64,000 nt of DNA. Origin: Hortaea werneckii (taxonomy: Eukaryota > Ascomycota > Dothideomycetes > Mycosphaerellales > Teratosphaeriaceae). Shown here in pieces: positions 1-11,303 of the stretch (the first letter of the stretch is position 1; every line of letters begins with the position of its first letter). The notes below the pieces were generated by a model. That model worked only from the letters and a program-made list of their open reading frames with translations. It did no database searches and was not told the DNA's origin. The stretch covers positions 17,362 through 81,361 of the forward strand of contig JBAOKB010000178.1 in NCBI GenBank assembly GCA_037044905.1, in the 5' to 3' direction. Position numbers and translations under genes: made by a program.

Positions 1-1313
1 GCGGGGGGCAGGATGAGGCCGTCGGTTTTGAAGTAGTCCCATTCGGTGAGGATGACGACTGCGGCGGCCTTGTCGCAGGCCGTGTATGGGTCGTTGCAGA
101 CTGTGACGCAGCGGTCAATAGTCTCGGGTCGGTGGTCGGCAAGCAAATCTTGCTTGATCTGGGACTCCTTGACCTTGGGGTCGTAAATGTGCACGCGCGC
201 GTTCTCGGAGATCATCTGGCCAATCACGGTGATTGCAGCGCTTTCTCTCGTGTCACCCGTGTCTTTCTTGTACGCATATCCAAGCACGGCAACCTTCTTG
301 CTGTTAAGGGTGTTGTTGAGGCTGCGGATAATGCGCTTCGTGAAGCGTTCCTTTTGGTACTCGTTAATGTCGACCACTGCTCTCCAGTAATTGGCTACTT
401 CTGTCAAATGTCGTGATTCCGCCATGTAGACAAGGTTGAGTACGTCCTTCTTGAAGCATGAGCCACCAAAGCCAACTGAGGCCTTCAAGAATTTCGGTCC
501 AATTCTCTCGTCCAGACCGACCGCGTATGCCAGTTCACTGATATCAGCACCTTCCGATTCGCAGAGAGCGCTGAGCGAGTTGATGCTGCTGATACGCTGG
601 GCCAGCATGCAGTTGGCCGCGAGCTTAGCCAGCTCGGAGGATCCAATGTTCACATTGATTACCCGTTCTCTTGGTACCCATGCTGCGTACACATCCGCCA
701 GCGCATTCGCAGCAGCCAATCCTCTTTCGGTTCGCAATGAACCCAACAGTATCCGATCCGGCTCCAGCAGATCCCGAACAGCAGTGCCCTCGGCAAGAAA
801 CTCTGGGTTGGAAAGGACTTCGAAATGCACATCTTCCTGGCCCAGGGTGCTGAAGATGTCGCGAAGACTTGATGCGGTGCCACACGGCACGGTGGGTTTC
901 TCTACGATGATCTTGTTGCTCGTGGCGACTTCGGCGATCTGCCGAGCTGCTGACTCCACGTAGGTCAAGTCGGATGCTCTGCCAGCGCCCACGCCCACCG
1001 TCTTGGCAGGCGTGTTGACTGAGATGAAGATGAGGTCGGCAGCTAAGATGGAGTCCTCGACGTCGGTGGAGAAGTGGAGGTTGGGTGTCCGGCCATCGAG
1101 ACCATCGCGTGCTAACTCGACGACATCTTGAAGGCCTGGTTCGTAGATCGGCAGGGAGGGGGATCGCCAGGCATCAATTCGGTTCTGGTTGAGGTCGACC
1201 ACGGTGACCTGGATGTGGGGGTTTTTGGCTGCGATGACTGCACAGGTTGGGCCTCCAACATAGCCGGCGCCAATGCAGCAGATGTTCTTGACTGGTTGTT
1301 GTGATGTGGCCAT
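1..1313 (-). CDS. ugd1: UDP-glucose 6-dehydrogenase, 3' end outside the window
   Basis: Oxidises UDP-glucose to UDP-glucuronate with two NAD+ in the cytosol, supplying precursors for UDP-xylose and acidic wall or capsule sugars. The minus strand is open without introns from ATG 1313 to base 1 (437 codons), so only the C-terminus is missing. Visible are the N-terminal Rossmann motif GAGYVG at residues 15-20, the central conserved block GFGGSCFKKD with the catalytic Cys at about residue 286, and the substrate-binding signature around NPEFLAEGTA. The order (NAD domain, central helix, UDP-binding domain) is that of the UGDH family, and the reported start gives the usual short N-terminus. It is divergent from the nucleotide-sugar-type transporter at 3110. 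Identity is secure; the symbol follows fungal usage. Confidence 0.95.
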   Translation of the reverse strand, partial: MATSQQPVKNICCIGAGYVGGPTCAVIAAKNPHIQVTVVDLNQNRIDAWRSPSLPIYEPGLQDVVELARDGLDGRTPNLHFSTDVEDSILAADLIFISVNTPAKTVGVGAGRASDLTYVESAARQIAEVATSNKIIVEKPTVPCGTASSLRDIFSTLGQEDVHFEVLSNPEFLAEGTAVRDLLEPDRILLGSLRTERGLAAANALADVYAAWVPRERVINVNIGSSELAKLAANCMLAQRISSINSLSALCESEGADISELAYAVGLDERIGPKFLKASVGFGGSCFKKDVLNLVYMAESRHLTEVANYWRAVVDINEYQKERFTKRIIRSLNNTLNSKKVAVLGYAYKKDTGDTRESAAITVIGQMISENARVHIYDPKVKESQIKQDLLADHRPETIDRCVTVCNDPYTACDKAAAVVILTEWDYFKTDGLILPP

Positions 1314-3109
1314 GCTGGATAGATTGCTACAGGCGGGGGAAACGAGCGACTGGGTGGAAGGTTGATGTGAGGTCGCGAAAGCGAGGCAATCCAGTCAAAA
1401 GATCCCCGGAGGCAAGTCGAGGTTATCGCTTCCCAAGGGTGTCGCACATGCGAAGGACGGGACTGGACAGGACAAGACAGGATAGTAAGATGGGTTGCGA
1501 TATGACGTGGGCCAGCAATCAACCCCTTACCGCGAAATGAAGCGAGGAAGCGAGGGTCAGCAATTATTAGCGGGAAGACCGGCCGGGCGTGTGTTTTTGA
1601 GAAATGGTACTACTACTTATCCCGGGCAGGCGGCCGTGGACAACAGCACAGGAAGCTCTGGGATGACAAGCCTTAGCAAATGAGGTCAATCGTCTAATCG
1701 GCAGTTTGCCAAGCCTCCAATCCTGCGCCCGCGTCGCCGTCGCCGTTTTTAGACGTGTATTCCGCGGGATGCTGCTTAATGCCCCGAACCGGTGCGAATA
1801 ACAGTCTTCGGCGTCGCCAACCTGGAGCGCTGGGAGTTACTACTGGTGCAATTCGCCACAGACCGTCGGTCGCGTCTGTGGTCGGCGTGGAGGCCAAGCC
1901 TAGATGGCAGGCAGTTCGCCCAGAGTTTAATCGCCCTGCGACGGCGGCGGTGATACCTCCCTAGCGCCTTGAGTTTACTTACTATCTTTGATCCAATCTC
2001 AGATGGCGGCTTGGAGCAGTAGTCGCCGGAACTCCTTGCATCGTGCATGTATCTCTGTCTGCCGTGCTGCTGAGCCTCGTCGCCTTGCGAATACCTACCG
2101 CTGCGCCAATCTCACGGAAAATTTTGACCTCGCCCGGGTAATACACTGGGCGACGGTGGCAGCGCCGTGGCGGTACCCTGTGCTGTGTCGCTGCAATGTC
2201 ATGTATTGCGCCACCGCCAGGCGTGGGCGACTCAGCGAGGTGGGGGAGTAGGTTCGCCGTACCTGAGCTAGAAATGTTATCATAGGGCCAGCCCTCGGCT
2301 ATCGCACAGCAGTGAATCACCCTCTCGGTGCTCTGGGCCACACACAGCACCACGCTTTCAACAGCACGGCCAGATCTCTCTCTGCTCGCTTCGCTTCGTT
2401 CGCTCGACTGGTTGGTTAGTGTAGAAGTATAGTGCATCCTCTTCTGCCCGTACCGCCGTCACAGCCCGTCGCAGGATGGCTCCTTCGAAATCTCCCACGT
2501 CGATCCTGCCGCATTCCGGCGCCCATCGGATGCAGGCGGCTGCATTAACACTTCCGGGATGGTCCATAACTCGCCTGCCATAATTTTGTACATACATACT
2601 ATGTAGTATACTTGCACTGTAGAAGGATTTCCCACCATGCCCAATCAAGCACAATCGGAATTTCTCCCACTAGCCACACAGTTCGGCTTTACCGGGTAAA
2701 CGAGTAGGGTTTCCTGTCTTTTTCTTTTCCCCCCTTCCGAGCCTTCGTCCCGGCCGTTCGAACCTCACGGCCCCGGGGGATGGATATGCACAGATGTGCA
2801 CTAACTGCCCCTTTCGGCAGCGGCTCTTGGCTCCCAGACTTTGTTTAGCGCAGCCACCTGCATAGATTTCTGGACATGGGTGCAGCCTGTCCGCGGGCCA
2901 TTATTCGCTGTGCTGTCATATCATCAATCGATTGCCGGCATCGCGCTCGAGACGTGACAAAGGTGCACTAGCTGCTTCTGTTGCTGCTGCTGCTGCTACT
3001 GCTGCTGCTCTTACCGTTTGCTGTTTTTGCTACCCAACTTCTACTGTCCTATTACTATCCCGTTGAGCATCTCACGTCAGCATCGGGAATCCCATATTCG
3101 TAGACAGTC
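1314..3109. other. Intergenic region between divergent genes
   Basis: This 1.8-kb stretch holds the promoters of the dehydrogenase (minus) and the transporter (plus). I see no credible gene: the open frames on both strands are short and lack recognisable motifs. A CTG/GCT trinucleotide tract at about 2971-3010 lies 100 bp upstream of the transporter ATG. Confidence 0.6.
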
Positions 3110-4295
3110 ATGGCGATCAACGACGAGCAGACGGACCGCAGTTCTTCAAACTACTTGGGTCGATCGGAGGAGTTGGAAATGTCGGAGAAGGACCATACGA
3201 TGGCGGGCAACAGTACAGAGACGAGCGACAATGAGAGCAGCGAAGGCCTGCTTAGGAAAGAAGAGCGCGATGTAGAGGCACAAAGCCATGCCGCTCCGGC
3301 TGTGGAACACACTGTGTCGCCTAAGAAGAAGCTGCTGTTTCTGGGAGCATGGTTCTTTTTCAATCTTGCCTTGACTATATCGAACAAAGCTGTGCTTGGG
3401 AAGGTGAGTAACACTGATGATTACATTTATCACACACGAGGACTGTGAGCACTGACAGTATTAACAGGCGAAATTCCCATGGCTCCTCACCACTTTACAC
3501 GCATCAGCCACCTCGATCGGCTGCTTTGGCCTAATGGGGCTCGGCATGGTCAAACTGACAGCGCTGAGCTCGCGCGAGAACCTCATCCTCCTCGCCTTCT
3601 CCGTCCTCTTCACCGTGAACATTGCGATCTCGAACGTATCTCTGGCTATGGTTTCCGTACCGCTGCACCAGATCATGCGGTCCACGTGCCCCGTAGTCAC
3701 TATCCTCATCTACCGCACGCTTTACAACCGGACCTACTCCACCCCGACATACCTTTCGATGATCCCGCTCATCTTCGGTGTTGGGCTAGCTACCGCAGGC
3801 GACTACTACTGCACCCTTATCGGCTTCCTACTCACAGCCTTAGGAGTCATCCTCGCCGCGGTCAAGACCGTAGCTACCAACCGCCTAATGACTGGCTCGC
3901 TCGCCCTGTCCGCCATGGAAGTCCTACTGCGCATGTCGCCCCTGGCGGCAGTGCAATGCGTAGTCTACGCCTTCCTCACCGGCGAAGTCCGCGACTTCCA
4001 CCTCGCATACCAAGAGGGCCAATTCTCGGGATCCTTTGGCATGGCCCTCCTCGCCAACGCCGTCATCGCTTTCAGCTTGAACATGGTCTCGTTCCAGGCT
4101 AACAAGTTGGCCGGCGCGCTTACGATGACGGTCGCGGGCAATGTGAAGCAAGCTTTGACCATCGCGCTCGGGATTGTGCTGTTCAATGTGCAAACCGGCC
4201 TCATGAACGCGGTCGGGATGCTCATCACCCTGGCGGGAGCGGCATGGTACAGCAAGATCGAGCTCGATAACAAGAAGGCTAAGGGGGTGCGATAG
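3110..4295 (+). CDS. Nucleotide-sugar / triose-phosphate-type transporter (DMT superfamily, TPT family)
   Basis: A Golgi-type antiporter of the SLC35/TPT (DUF250) family, 373 aa. Exons are 3110-3403 and 3468-4295; the 64-nt intron 3404-3467 (GTGAGT...ACAG) is phase 0. Residues 1-70 form a charged cytosolic tail rich in Ser, Glu and Asp. From about residue 73 (KKLLFLGAWFFFNLALTISNK) come roughly ten hydrophobic segments, including the family-typical stretch TISNKAVL and the C-terminal block with NVKQALTIALG. The C-terminus is lysine-rich (KKAKGVR). The substrate cannot be read from the sequence. Because it is divergent from UDP-glucose dehydrogenase, a UDP-sugar cargo such as UDP-glucuronate or UDP-xylose is a reasonable guess but only a guess. 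Confidence 0.88.
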
Positions 4296-4520
4296 AAATG
4301 GGAGAGGTTGGCGAATGGCTTTCCACCATTCGGAGTGACTTGTTTTTGGCATAGCGCAAGGGGAGGGAATTCACAGTACAGGCATGAAGCGACGAAACCT
4401 TTTTTCTTCTTCTTCTTCTTCTGAGATACCCTATGCTCGTGGGTCATTTTGGGCACGGCGTTGGAAAAAAAGCATAGAGGAAGGAAACAAGATCACTTCC
4501 GCAATACATCAATATAATGT

Positions 4521-4670
4521 GTGTGTCTCCTTGTACATAAAATCACCATCCTATCCGCAATTCCAACTACCAGTTTCATTGCTACATGGACTCAACAGAA
4601 TGATGTGTGTCTCCCTGTACATAAAATCACCACCATATTCACATTTCCGACTATCAATTTCATTATTACC
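4521..4670. repeat. Imperfect tandem duplication, period 84 bp
   Basis: The block beginning gtgtgtctcc at 4521 recurs at 4605. Both copies share a core reading tgtacataaaatcacca followed by a pyrimidine-rich stretch that ends near 4586 and 4670. The copies are diverged, and the duplication lies in the 3' region of the transporter gene. It has no coding potential. Confidence 0.7.
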
Positions 4671-7393
4671 TGCACCGGTTCATACTATGAAAACCGTCTG
4701 TTTCAGCCATAGCAGGTTGGAATAGCGGTTGCGATCTCCCGATCTTATTCTAGAATCCTTCTGTGATTCGTTCGGCGTTGCATCTCCGCGGGGAAAGGTG
4801 AACATCCCCATCCTGACTATCCTAGGGCTTTGCCAAGCTTGCCAAACTTCTTCTTTGTCTGTCGCCAAGCGCAATGCCAGGGATTGGGGAGTTACCTCGT
4901 GTTTCACCCTCCCTGCTGTTATGCCCCTCCGGTTGCCTCCATGATCATAATCTGCCGGCTGGGCAGGAGGATGGCGGGCAGGCTATGTACATACGTTGCT
5001 GTACCAAGATTTGGGGGAGGTACTCTCTGATCTGGGCTCCACGAGGCAGAACATCTTGCCGTGCTAGCCGTAGATGCCCATTCCAAGGACCAGCCTACAG
5101 GAATGCAAGGCTGAGCAGTGGCGGATCTACACATTGCTTTACCCTTCCGAGGTAACACAAGACTTTTCGTCCGCACGTCTCGGCCGAGCCGCCCTTCGGT
5201 AGAATGCTCTACCGTTTTCACGGTCCCCACTGATCTTCATACAGCGTGGCTTTTATTTTATCATAGAGAGTCTGGGTTGCCGAACAGCGCAGCATTGTCG
5301 GACCTACGTCCTGCGCTGCATCGAGAAGACGGACGGAGATGACGCCTACAATGTCACAGGACCCATGCCGATTGATGCGTTGGCCTTCCTCATCATAACC
5401 AAGCCCTCCGGAAAACCTGTTTCGAAGGACTCGGATGGCTGTACATAATACGTTCGAATGCATGGCAAAGCTACAGTAACTCCGCCACCACAGCCTATGC
5501 AACTTGCGCCCTCTCAAGACTCGCCGTGCCGTGGCATCCACTTCCGTCGTCCGTCCTATGATTCTTCAAAAACAAGAAAAACCCAAGGTCTTGTCTTTCC
5601 CATTAGCCACGTAAGCCAGCCACGACGATCCGGCAGTTGCGAAGTCCTCTCCTCCAAACTCACTTTGCTCTGCCTTCGCGTCGCTGGGAAAGGCCAATAT
5701 GAACCATCATTCGTGAAGGCCAGACCAGAACATCTGCCAAGGTACAGCCAAATGTCGGTGCGCTGCAGCCACAGCAAAACGTGCTTTAGATCAAATAGAG
5801 ATTTCGCATACGCTCGGACCGGTCGTTCGGTTTCAGGGAGACTGGCTTGACTCTCATCATCGAAAGTGGTTCAGACGTTGATCATGTGAGGTCACAAGCC
5901 CCGAAAAGCTCAGCCGAACTCTGTCCGTGCCCTTCTCCTTTTGTGAAACGGTGGAGGGCTGGAGTGCTGATCTCTGTGGCTTGTGTACTGTCTCTGCTGG
6001 CGGCCAGGGCTTGGTTGTGTGACATGCGAGGTTTGTTGTTGCTGCAATTCGCTTTTCCATGTCGTGGGTGCGTACACTCCAGGTACTGAGAACGAGAAGA
6101 CGCAGGCAAGCAAAGGGAGCGAAAAGAGAGAAAAAAAAAAAAAAAAAAAAGAGAAAAAAGAGAAAAAAGAGAAAAAAGAGAAAAAAAGAGAAAAAAAAAA
6201 AAAGAAGAAAAAGGAAGCAACTGAGGTAGGGCGTATGCAGTCGATAACATCACCGGACGGCCTGGTTCTCGCTGTCGTTCGGAGTTTGCTTCAATGTCAG
6301 AGGCATATGTTGCTGTTGGTCCGCTCTTTGGGGGTCGTTGCTGTAGGCACAAAGCGCCATGCTCGATTTTCCAACGCAGGGCAATTTGCGGTACGTCGAA
6401 ATTTCAATCTAGGGAGTTCCGTCGTTGTTGGCGAAAGAGTGCTTGCTCCAGAAATACGAAGAGGGCGAGGATCGAGTGTCGTCGCAGCGGGTATAATGGT
6501 TTTCATGTGGTCCTCAGTAAGTCGACCACATTGAGAGTGTGCCTGTTTCCGAGGTGAGCTGGAAAGCAAGAAGGCATCTCTTCCTTCGCTCTCGTTTCAG
6601 TCGAACGTACGGAACCCCGGTTGAGTGCTTAAAAGACGCAGCATCGGAGCAAGCATTACGGACGAGTGTCATGAGCTACGTGAGTTGCGAAGCCGGTCTG
6701 GTAACTCTCCACGATTGCCATTTGCCATTATAGAGTCTCTTGACCATCTGCCCCTGGTACATTCGATCTCGTGCGCCTGAGAAAGATCAAAAGTCGAAAT
6801 GATCATGGTGGACGTGGCAACGAATGCATCTGTCTGAGCTAGAAGTCTGAGGACCAAATGACGGATTTCCAGGGTCGAAAGTCTCGAAGTTAATGACTTA
6901 TTGTCCCGGGTTGAATGACAAGACAGCCGCGTGAATTGAGGTCAAGCTTCCATTACGCCTGGCGCGCAGTAGTCGCCACTGGACAATCCGCGGTTGAGAA
7001 CTACGCACATGCTTTTCACAAACTTTCTCAGCTTTCAGACATGCAGACTTGGACTTGCAACAAAGATTTGTTTCATTCAATACTTCAGAACAACCAGTTG
7101 AGCTACAAGAAGAAGCAAACTCGCTTTGGAAGCAGCAGTGCTCTCTGCGCAGAGGACTTTGTGCGTTGGCGCTCGCTTGTTGTCATCGACTTCCTGACCG
7201 TGTGCAGCCGGGTCTCCTATTCTCCCTTTCACTCGCATCGACTGGCGAACGAACAGAAAAGCGTCAGGCAGTCACCTCTTAATCGCACCTATCCGGCCAC
7301 GCTCTTCAGAACCGAACCATCGACAGGCCAGGGAGGCCACGGACGACAACAGCAGGAGAAGGGAGGAGAAATAAAATCCAAGAGAAGAGGAAA
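4671..7393. other. Intergenic region
   Basis: About 2.7 kb without a supportable gene. Several open frames of 60-200 codons exist on both strands, but none shows a domain or consistent fungal codon use. The longest plus-strand frame ending near 7547 overlaps the start of the next gene in another frame. The stretch contains the purine tract at 6118-6215. Confidence 0.5.
6118..6215. repeat. Purine (A/GA) low-complexity tract
   Basis: About 100 bases made almost only of A with regularly spaced single Gs, including an A-run of about 20. It creates a Lys/Glu-rich open frame on the plus strand and a Phe/Leu/Ser-rich one on the minus strand. Both are artefacts of base composition. Confidence 0.9.
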
Positions 7394-8311
7394 ATGCCCA
7401 TCCCAAACCCCTCCTCGTCCCTTCCCCCTAACTCCTCCTGCCCCACTTCAATCCTCATCCGCGGCATCACGCCAAAACCCCCCTCTTCTTCCTCATCTCC
7501 CGACGGTTACACCTCCAGTCCCCTCCTCGAGTTCTCCCCCACTCTAACCACCATCCCGCTCCACCTCTGGATCAACCTCCCCTGGGTCCCCTCCCCGATT
7601 TCCGCCCTCCTCGGGACACCAATTCAGTTGGCACGATATCCCGCCGCCGCCGCTAACGTCAACAACATCAACACCGACAGATTCTCTTCCACCTCCTCCG
7701 CCTCAGGAGCGAGAGTTTTCCCAGCTGGGATGTTGCAGAACGGGAAGGGCGTACAGCAGACAGAAGCGATGGAGGAGGAAGAGGAAGCAGAAGAAGACGC
7801 GGACGGGGACGGGGACTTCCAACCCATCGCCCCCCTCCTCCCCTTCTTCCTCGAAACCGACCCAGAGGACGTGGCGACGTTCGGGAAAGTGCGGCTGAAT
7901 TGGTTACAGGGGACTGTGCTTGTCTCCTCCTCTCCTATCCCTACCACCACCACCACCACCACCACAACCACCCCATCCGACACCCCCGAAACTACTCCTA
8001 CTACTGCTAAACCCTTCAACCCCACCAACCAAGCCACCGAGCTCGCCTCATCCTCATCCTCAACCCAATGCCCCGACCAGCAGCAGCAAAAGCAGCAGCT
8101 TCAGCCCCTCCACCCCCGTCTCCTAGCCCAGATGGTCCAATACCTCAACGGCCCCGTTTTCCGCGCTATTAAAGCGTACCGCACACTCGACTTGGGATCC
8201 GCGGAGAAGAAAACCCGGGCGAGAGAGATCAGGGCGGAGATGTTTTCCCCGCAGGCGTTCGAGGGGTGGGTTTCACGGGGTGGGAATGAGGGGGATCGAG
8301 CGGAGGAGTAG
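7394..8311 (+). CDS. Hypothetical protein, Pro/Ser/Thr-rich, 305 aa
   Basis: A single open frame from ATG 7394 to TAG 8311. I do not recognise the family. Features are a Ser/Pro-rich N-terminus; a hydrophobic Trp-containing segment around residues 52-75 (PLHLWINLPWVPSP); a Glu/Asp run near residues 127-140; a second ordered stretch around residues 158-175 (FGKVRLNWLQG); a Thr tract coded by an ACC microsatellite; a Gln tract; and a C-terminal ordered block with VFRAIKAYRTLDLGSAEKK. The alternation of conserved-looking blocks with simple repeats and the C-rich third positions argue for a real gene. An upstream exon cannot be excluded. It could be a lineage-specific protein. Confidence 0.6.
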   Translation: MPIPNPSSSLPPNSSCPTSILIRGITPKPPSSSSSPDGYTSSPLLEFSPTLTTIPLHLWINLPWVPSPISALLGTPIQLARYPAAAANVNNINTDRFSSTSSASGARVFPAGMLQNGKGVQQTEAMEEEEEAEEDADGDGDFQPIAPLLPFFLETDPEDVATFGKVRLNWLQGTVLVSSSPIPTTTTTTTTTTPSDTPETTPTTAKPFNPTNQATELASSSSSTQCPDQQQQKQQLQPLHPRLLAQMVQYLNGPVFRAIKAYRTLDLGSAEKKTRAREIRAEMFSPQAFEGWVSRGGNEGDRAEE

Positions 8312-8600
8312 GGAGGGGGGATAGGGTGGGAGGAAGGGGAGGTGGTGTGTGAGGAGGAGGAGGGTGGGGGGTTGAAAGGGGCATAGGGAGGAGAAGGGGG
8401 GTTTATCGGGGAATGGGGGGTTTATTGGGGAATGGGGGTTTTGGGAGGAGGGGGGTTTTTATTGGGGGAAGGGGGGCTCACCAGGGGAAAGGGGTTTGTG
8501 CCCGGGGGTGGAGGGGATGAGAGTTTGTTTGGGGCAGGGAGCTTACTTGGGGAAAGGGGGATTTCTTTGTAAAAGGAGGTTTTTCTGGAGGAAGGAGTTT
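8312..8600. repeat. G-rich degenerate array downstream of the hypothetical gene
   Basis: Immediately after the stop codon the plus strand runs for almost 300 bases in clusters of three to six Gs, with a recurring motif close to ggggtttattggggaatg around 8398-8465. There are many G-triplets spaced by fewer than eight bases, so the transcript strand could fold into G-quadruplexes. Confidence 0.75.
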
Positions 8601-8939
8601 TCCCCCTGGATTAAGGGGTCATTTTCCCTGATACAAGAATGTTTCGCGGGGGTGAAAGAGGAAAGGATCCTCTAGCGCAGAATGGGGCTGCCTTTTCCCG
8701 AATCAACAAGACAAAGAAGGCAGGAGAGAGGCCATAATAAGTCGAGTTAATAAGTGTTCCATCGGCTCGGAGAAGGAGTATAGGATAAAACGAAAAAGGA
8801 AAATAAGAAAGCCGTGCAAAGGGTTGGTCCCTTGGAGTGAAAGCGAGATCGAGAGGCATAGAGAAAACCGACCCTTTCACCCCTTCTATCCTCTCTCTTT
8901 CCCCTTCTGTCTTTTCTCTCTTTCTCCTTTCTCCTTTCT

Positions 8940-8940
<1 letters not shown>

Positions 8941-8980
<40 letters not shown>

Positions 8981-8998
8981 TCTCTCTCTCTTGACCTG
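8941..8998. repeat. 38-nt poly-C run followed by CT dinucleotides
   Basis: An uninterrupted run of 38 C occupies 8941-8978 and is followed by a TC/CT tract to about 8992. It lies about 630 bases past the stop of the plus-strand hypothetical gene. Confidence 0.95.
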
Positions 8999-9450
8999 CC
9001 TACCCGTAGAGCTAAGGGAGATCCCTAGTAAAAGAGTAATAAGGACGAGGATATTGGATTTCGTTGCTCACCTTTTCCCCCCTTCCTTCCTTGCCTCCTT
9101 CCATCTTTCTTCTCCCATCTCCTCCGAGCGTAAAGGAAAGGAAAATGAAGGGGGACTAGAGTTTAAGACTAGAATAAGAAGAAGAAGAAGCAAAAAAAGA
9201 AAAGAGGCACAGCTCCCCTTTTTTCCATCTTTCTTCCCTACGTTTCTACATCCGTGAGCTTAAGAGACAACATCCCCGCTCCTTAGCTACCTACATGGTA
9301 GCTCTTAAAATCGACAGCCCTTTTTTTTTTTTTTTTTAAAAAAAGAAAACAGGGGGGAAAAAAAACACAAAGATGATATAAAAGAAGACATCCTTCTTTT
9401 CCACACGGCCATTGTTCTTCCTTTCTCTGTCTATATGTGCCCCCCTACCA

Positions 9451-9451
<1 letters not shown>

Positions 9452-9486
<35 letters not shown>
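9452..9486. repeat. 35-nt poly-C run (poly-G in the PRS5 transcript sense)
   Basis: An uninterrupted run of 35 C on the plus strand, 159 bases past the stop codon of the minus-strand PRPP synthetase gene. If the 3' UTR extends this far, the mRNA would carry a 35-nt G-run. Confidence 0.95.
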
Positions 9487-9488
<2 letters not shown>

Positions 9489-9644
9489 CCCCCAAATCCC
9501 CCTCGTTACCTTTGAAAACTCCCGCCCGCCTCACATCGCTCCGGGCCCTCCCTCGACCCCACCTCAAAACTGGAAAGAAAGTTTCCTAAAAGGGAATCAA
9601 ACACATCTACACCCACCCCCCACCCTTCCAACCATCCATCCACC

Positions 9645-11303
9645 CTAATCATACTGAAACAACACACTAATACTCTCCCCATGATGCACCCTGCGAATCG
9701 CCTCCGCAAACACGGTCCCCACCTCAAGAACCTCCAACTTCGGACAACCCAGGACATGTTCATCCTGCGGCACACTATTCGTCGCGATGACTTTATCCAA
9801 GCAAGAAGCATTGATACGCTCGACGGCGTCGCCGGAGAAGACGCCGTGGGTGACGAGGGCGAGGACGGTGTGGGCGCCTTCTTTTTTCAGGAGCTTGGCC
9901 GCCCGCGTGATGGTGTTGGAGGTGTCGGCGAGGTCGTCGATGAGGATGGCGGTGCGGTTGGCGACGGAGCCGACGAGGAGCATGGTGGCGTTTTGGCGGT
10001 CGTGGACGGCGGTTGGGCGACGTTCCTGGGGGGAGGAGAAAGGTTAGTGGATTGGATCGAAAAGTCGGAGTCCTTGTTGTTGTTGTTGTTTTTTTTCCCC
10101 CTTTTCTTCCTTTTGGGGGGGGGGGGGGGGGGGATGTTCTTCCTCTCTTCTCAACACACAAAAGATGGGTGGATGGATGGATTGACGAATTGAAATTAAG
10201 AGTTCTTTTCTCTCCCCCGCCAATCCTTGAAAGCAAGAATTGAACAGGCTAGATCGGAGTCGAACTCTCCCACTTCTTTTCCTTCCTCTTTTTCTGTTAA
10301 GATGACATACCTTATGAATCAACGCAAAATCCATCCCCAACGCATCCGCAATATTCGTCGCGCGCTTCGCGCCTCCCGCATCGGGGGACACAATCACACA
10401 GCCATCGGGACCGCCGTACTTGGGCATGATCTGGTGCTGGATATACTTCTTCAGCAGGTGGCGGCCGTACAGGTTGTCGACGGGGATGTCGAAGAAGCCC
10501 TGGTACTGCGGGTCGTGCAGGTCCATGGTGATGATGTGGTCGGCGCCGGCGCAGGTTAGGAGGTCCGCGACCAAGGTGCCGGCTTGGGCCACCCATTGCT
10601 TGTAGCCGCGTTGGGGTTTGAAGTCGATTGGGGGTTGGTTGGTGGCGGAGGAAGGGTGGGCTGCGGCGCTGGTAGGGATGGATGTCGTGGATGTCGCTGC
10701 GGCCGGGTTGTCTTCGAAGTAGGAGCCCGTGGTGGACGGGGCGGAAACGTCCGACTGGATGCTATCCAGCGTGTCCTTCCGCTTGGGTTGGTAGGGTCGG
10801 CTGCCGGAGTTGCCGTTGGAGCCGACGGAGAGGCCGTTGAGGCGTTTGTGGAGGTGTTGGCTGCCGTTGCGAGTGAGGCCGGCACTTTCCTGGCCGCCGG
10901 GGGCGGGGGTGCCGGGTCGGGATTCGAAGGTGTATTTGGAGACGCCGTCGGCCATGCTGGTGGGCTGTCGAGCGAGCGGAGCACCGACCTTGTTGTATGG
11001 CAGATCCGACTGACGGCTGTAGGGGAAGAGGGGCAGGACGGCGGTGACACGCTTAGCGCTGGCCGTCTTGCAGGCGGAGATGGTGATGAGCAGCTCCATG
11101 AGGTGGTCGTTGACATTGCCGCCGCCGGATTGGACGATGAAGACGTCCTTGCCACGGACACTCTCGCCGACCTCAACGCGAGTCTCACCAACGCTGAACT
11201 TGGCGAGGTGGATGTTGCTAGGCGGGATGCCCAGCTGGGTGCAGATGGTCTCGGTCAGGGCAGGGTGGGAGCTGCCCGAGAACATGACAATGTTGCGGAC
11301 CAT
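9645..11303 (-). CDS. PRS5: Ribose-phosphate pyrophosphokinase (PRPP synthetase), PRS5-type
   Basis: Makes 5-phosphoribosyl-1-pyrophosphate from ribose 5-phosphate and ATP for nucleotide, His and Trp synthesis; cytosolic, acting in hetero-oligomers. 457 aa from exons 11303-10311 and 10025-9645. The 285-nt phase-0 intron (10310-10026, GTATGT...CAG) joins FALIHK to ERRPTAV. The N-terminal PRPP-synthetase domain has SGSSHPALT and the SVRGKDVFIVQSG block. A low-complexity insertion of about 100 residues begins near residue 120 with a YTFESRPGTPAP motif, which yeast Prs5 shares. The metal and substrate blocks ITMDLHDPQYQGFFDIP and VSPDAGGAKR follow, and the PRPP loop ILIDDLADTSNT is at about 358-369. 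The ATG at 11303 (MVRN) is preferred over upstream in-frame codons because it matches the family start. The extra insertion fits a regulatory-type subunit. Confidence 0.93.
10115..10133. repeat. 19-nt G-run inside the PRS5 intron
   Basis: Nineteen consecutive Gs on the plus strand, so a poly-C run in the PRS5 pre-mRNA. It lies in the middle of the unusually long 285-nt intron, followed in the transcript sense by a CAA microsatellite at about 10077-10090. Confidence 0.9.

Larger units (their letters stand above)
8601..9644. other. Intergenic, low-complexity rich
   Basis: No supportable gene. It contains CT-rich stretches, two poly-C runs (listed separately), a T-run at about 9320-9337 followed by A-rich sequence, and TATA-like text near 9375. 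It separates the plus-strand hypothetical gene from the 3' end of the minus-strand PRPP synthetase. Confidence 0.6.

Noticed and set aside
5983..6534. Lys/Glu-rich open frame of 183 codons
   Set aside because: It is produced by the A/GA tract at 6118-6215 and has no start context, domain or splice support.
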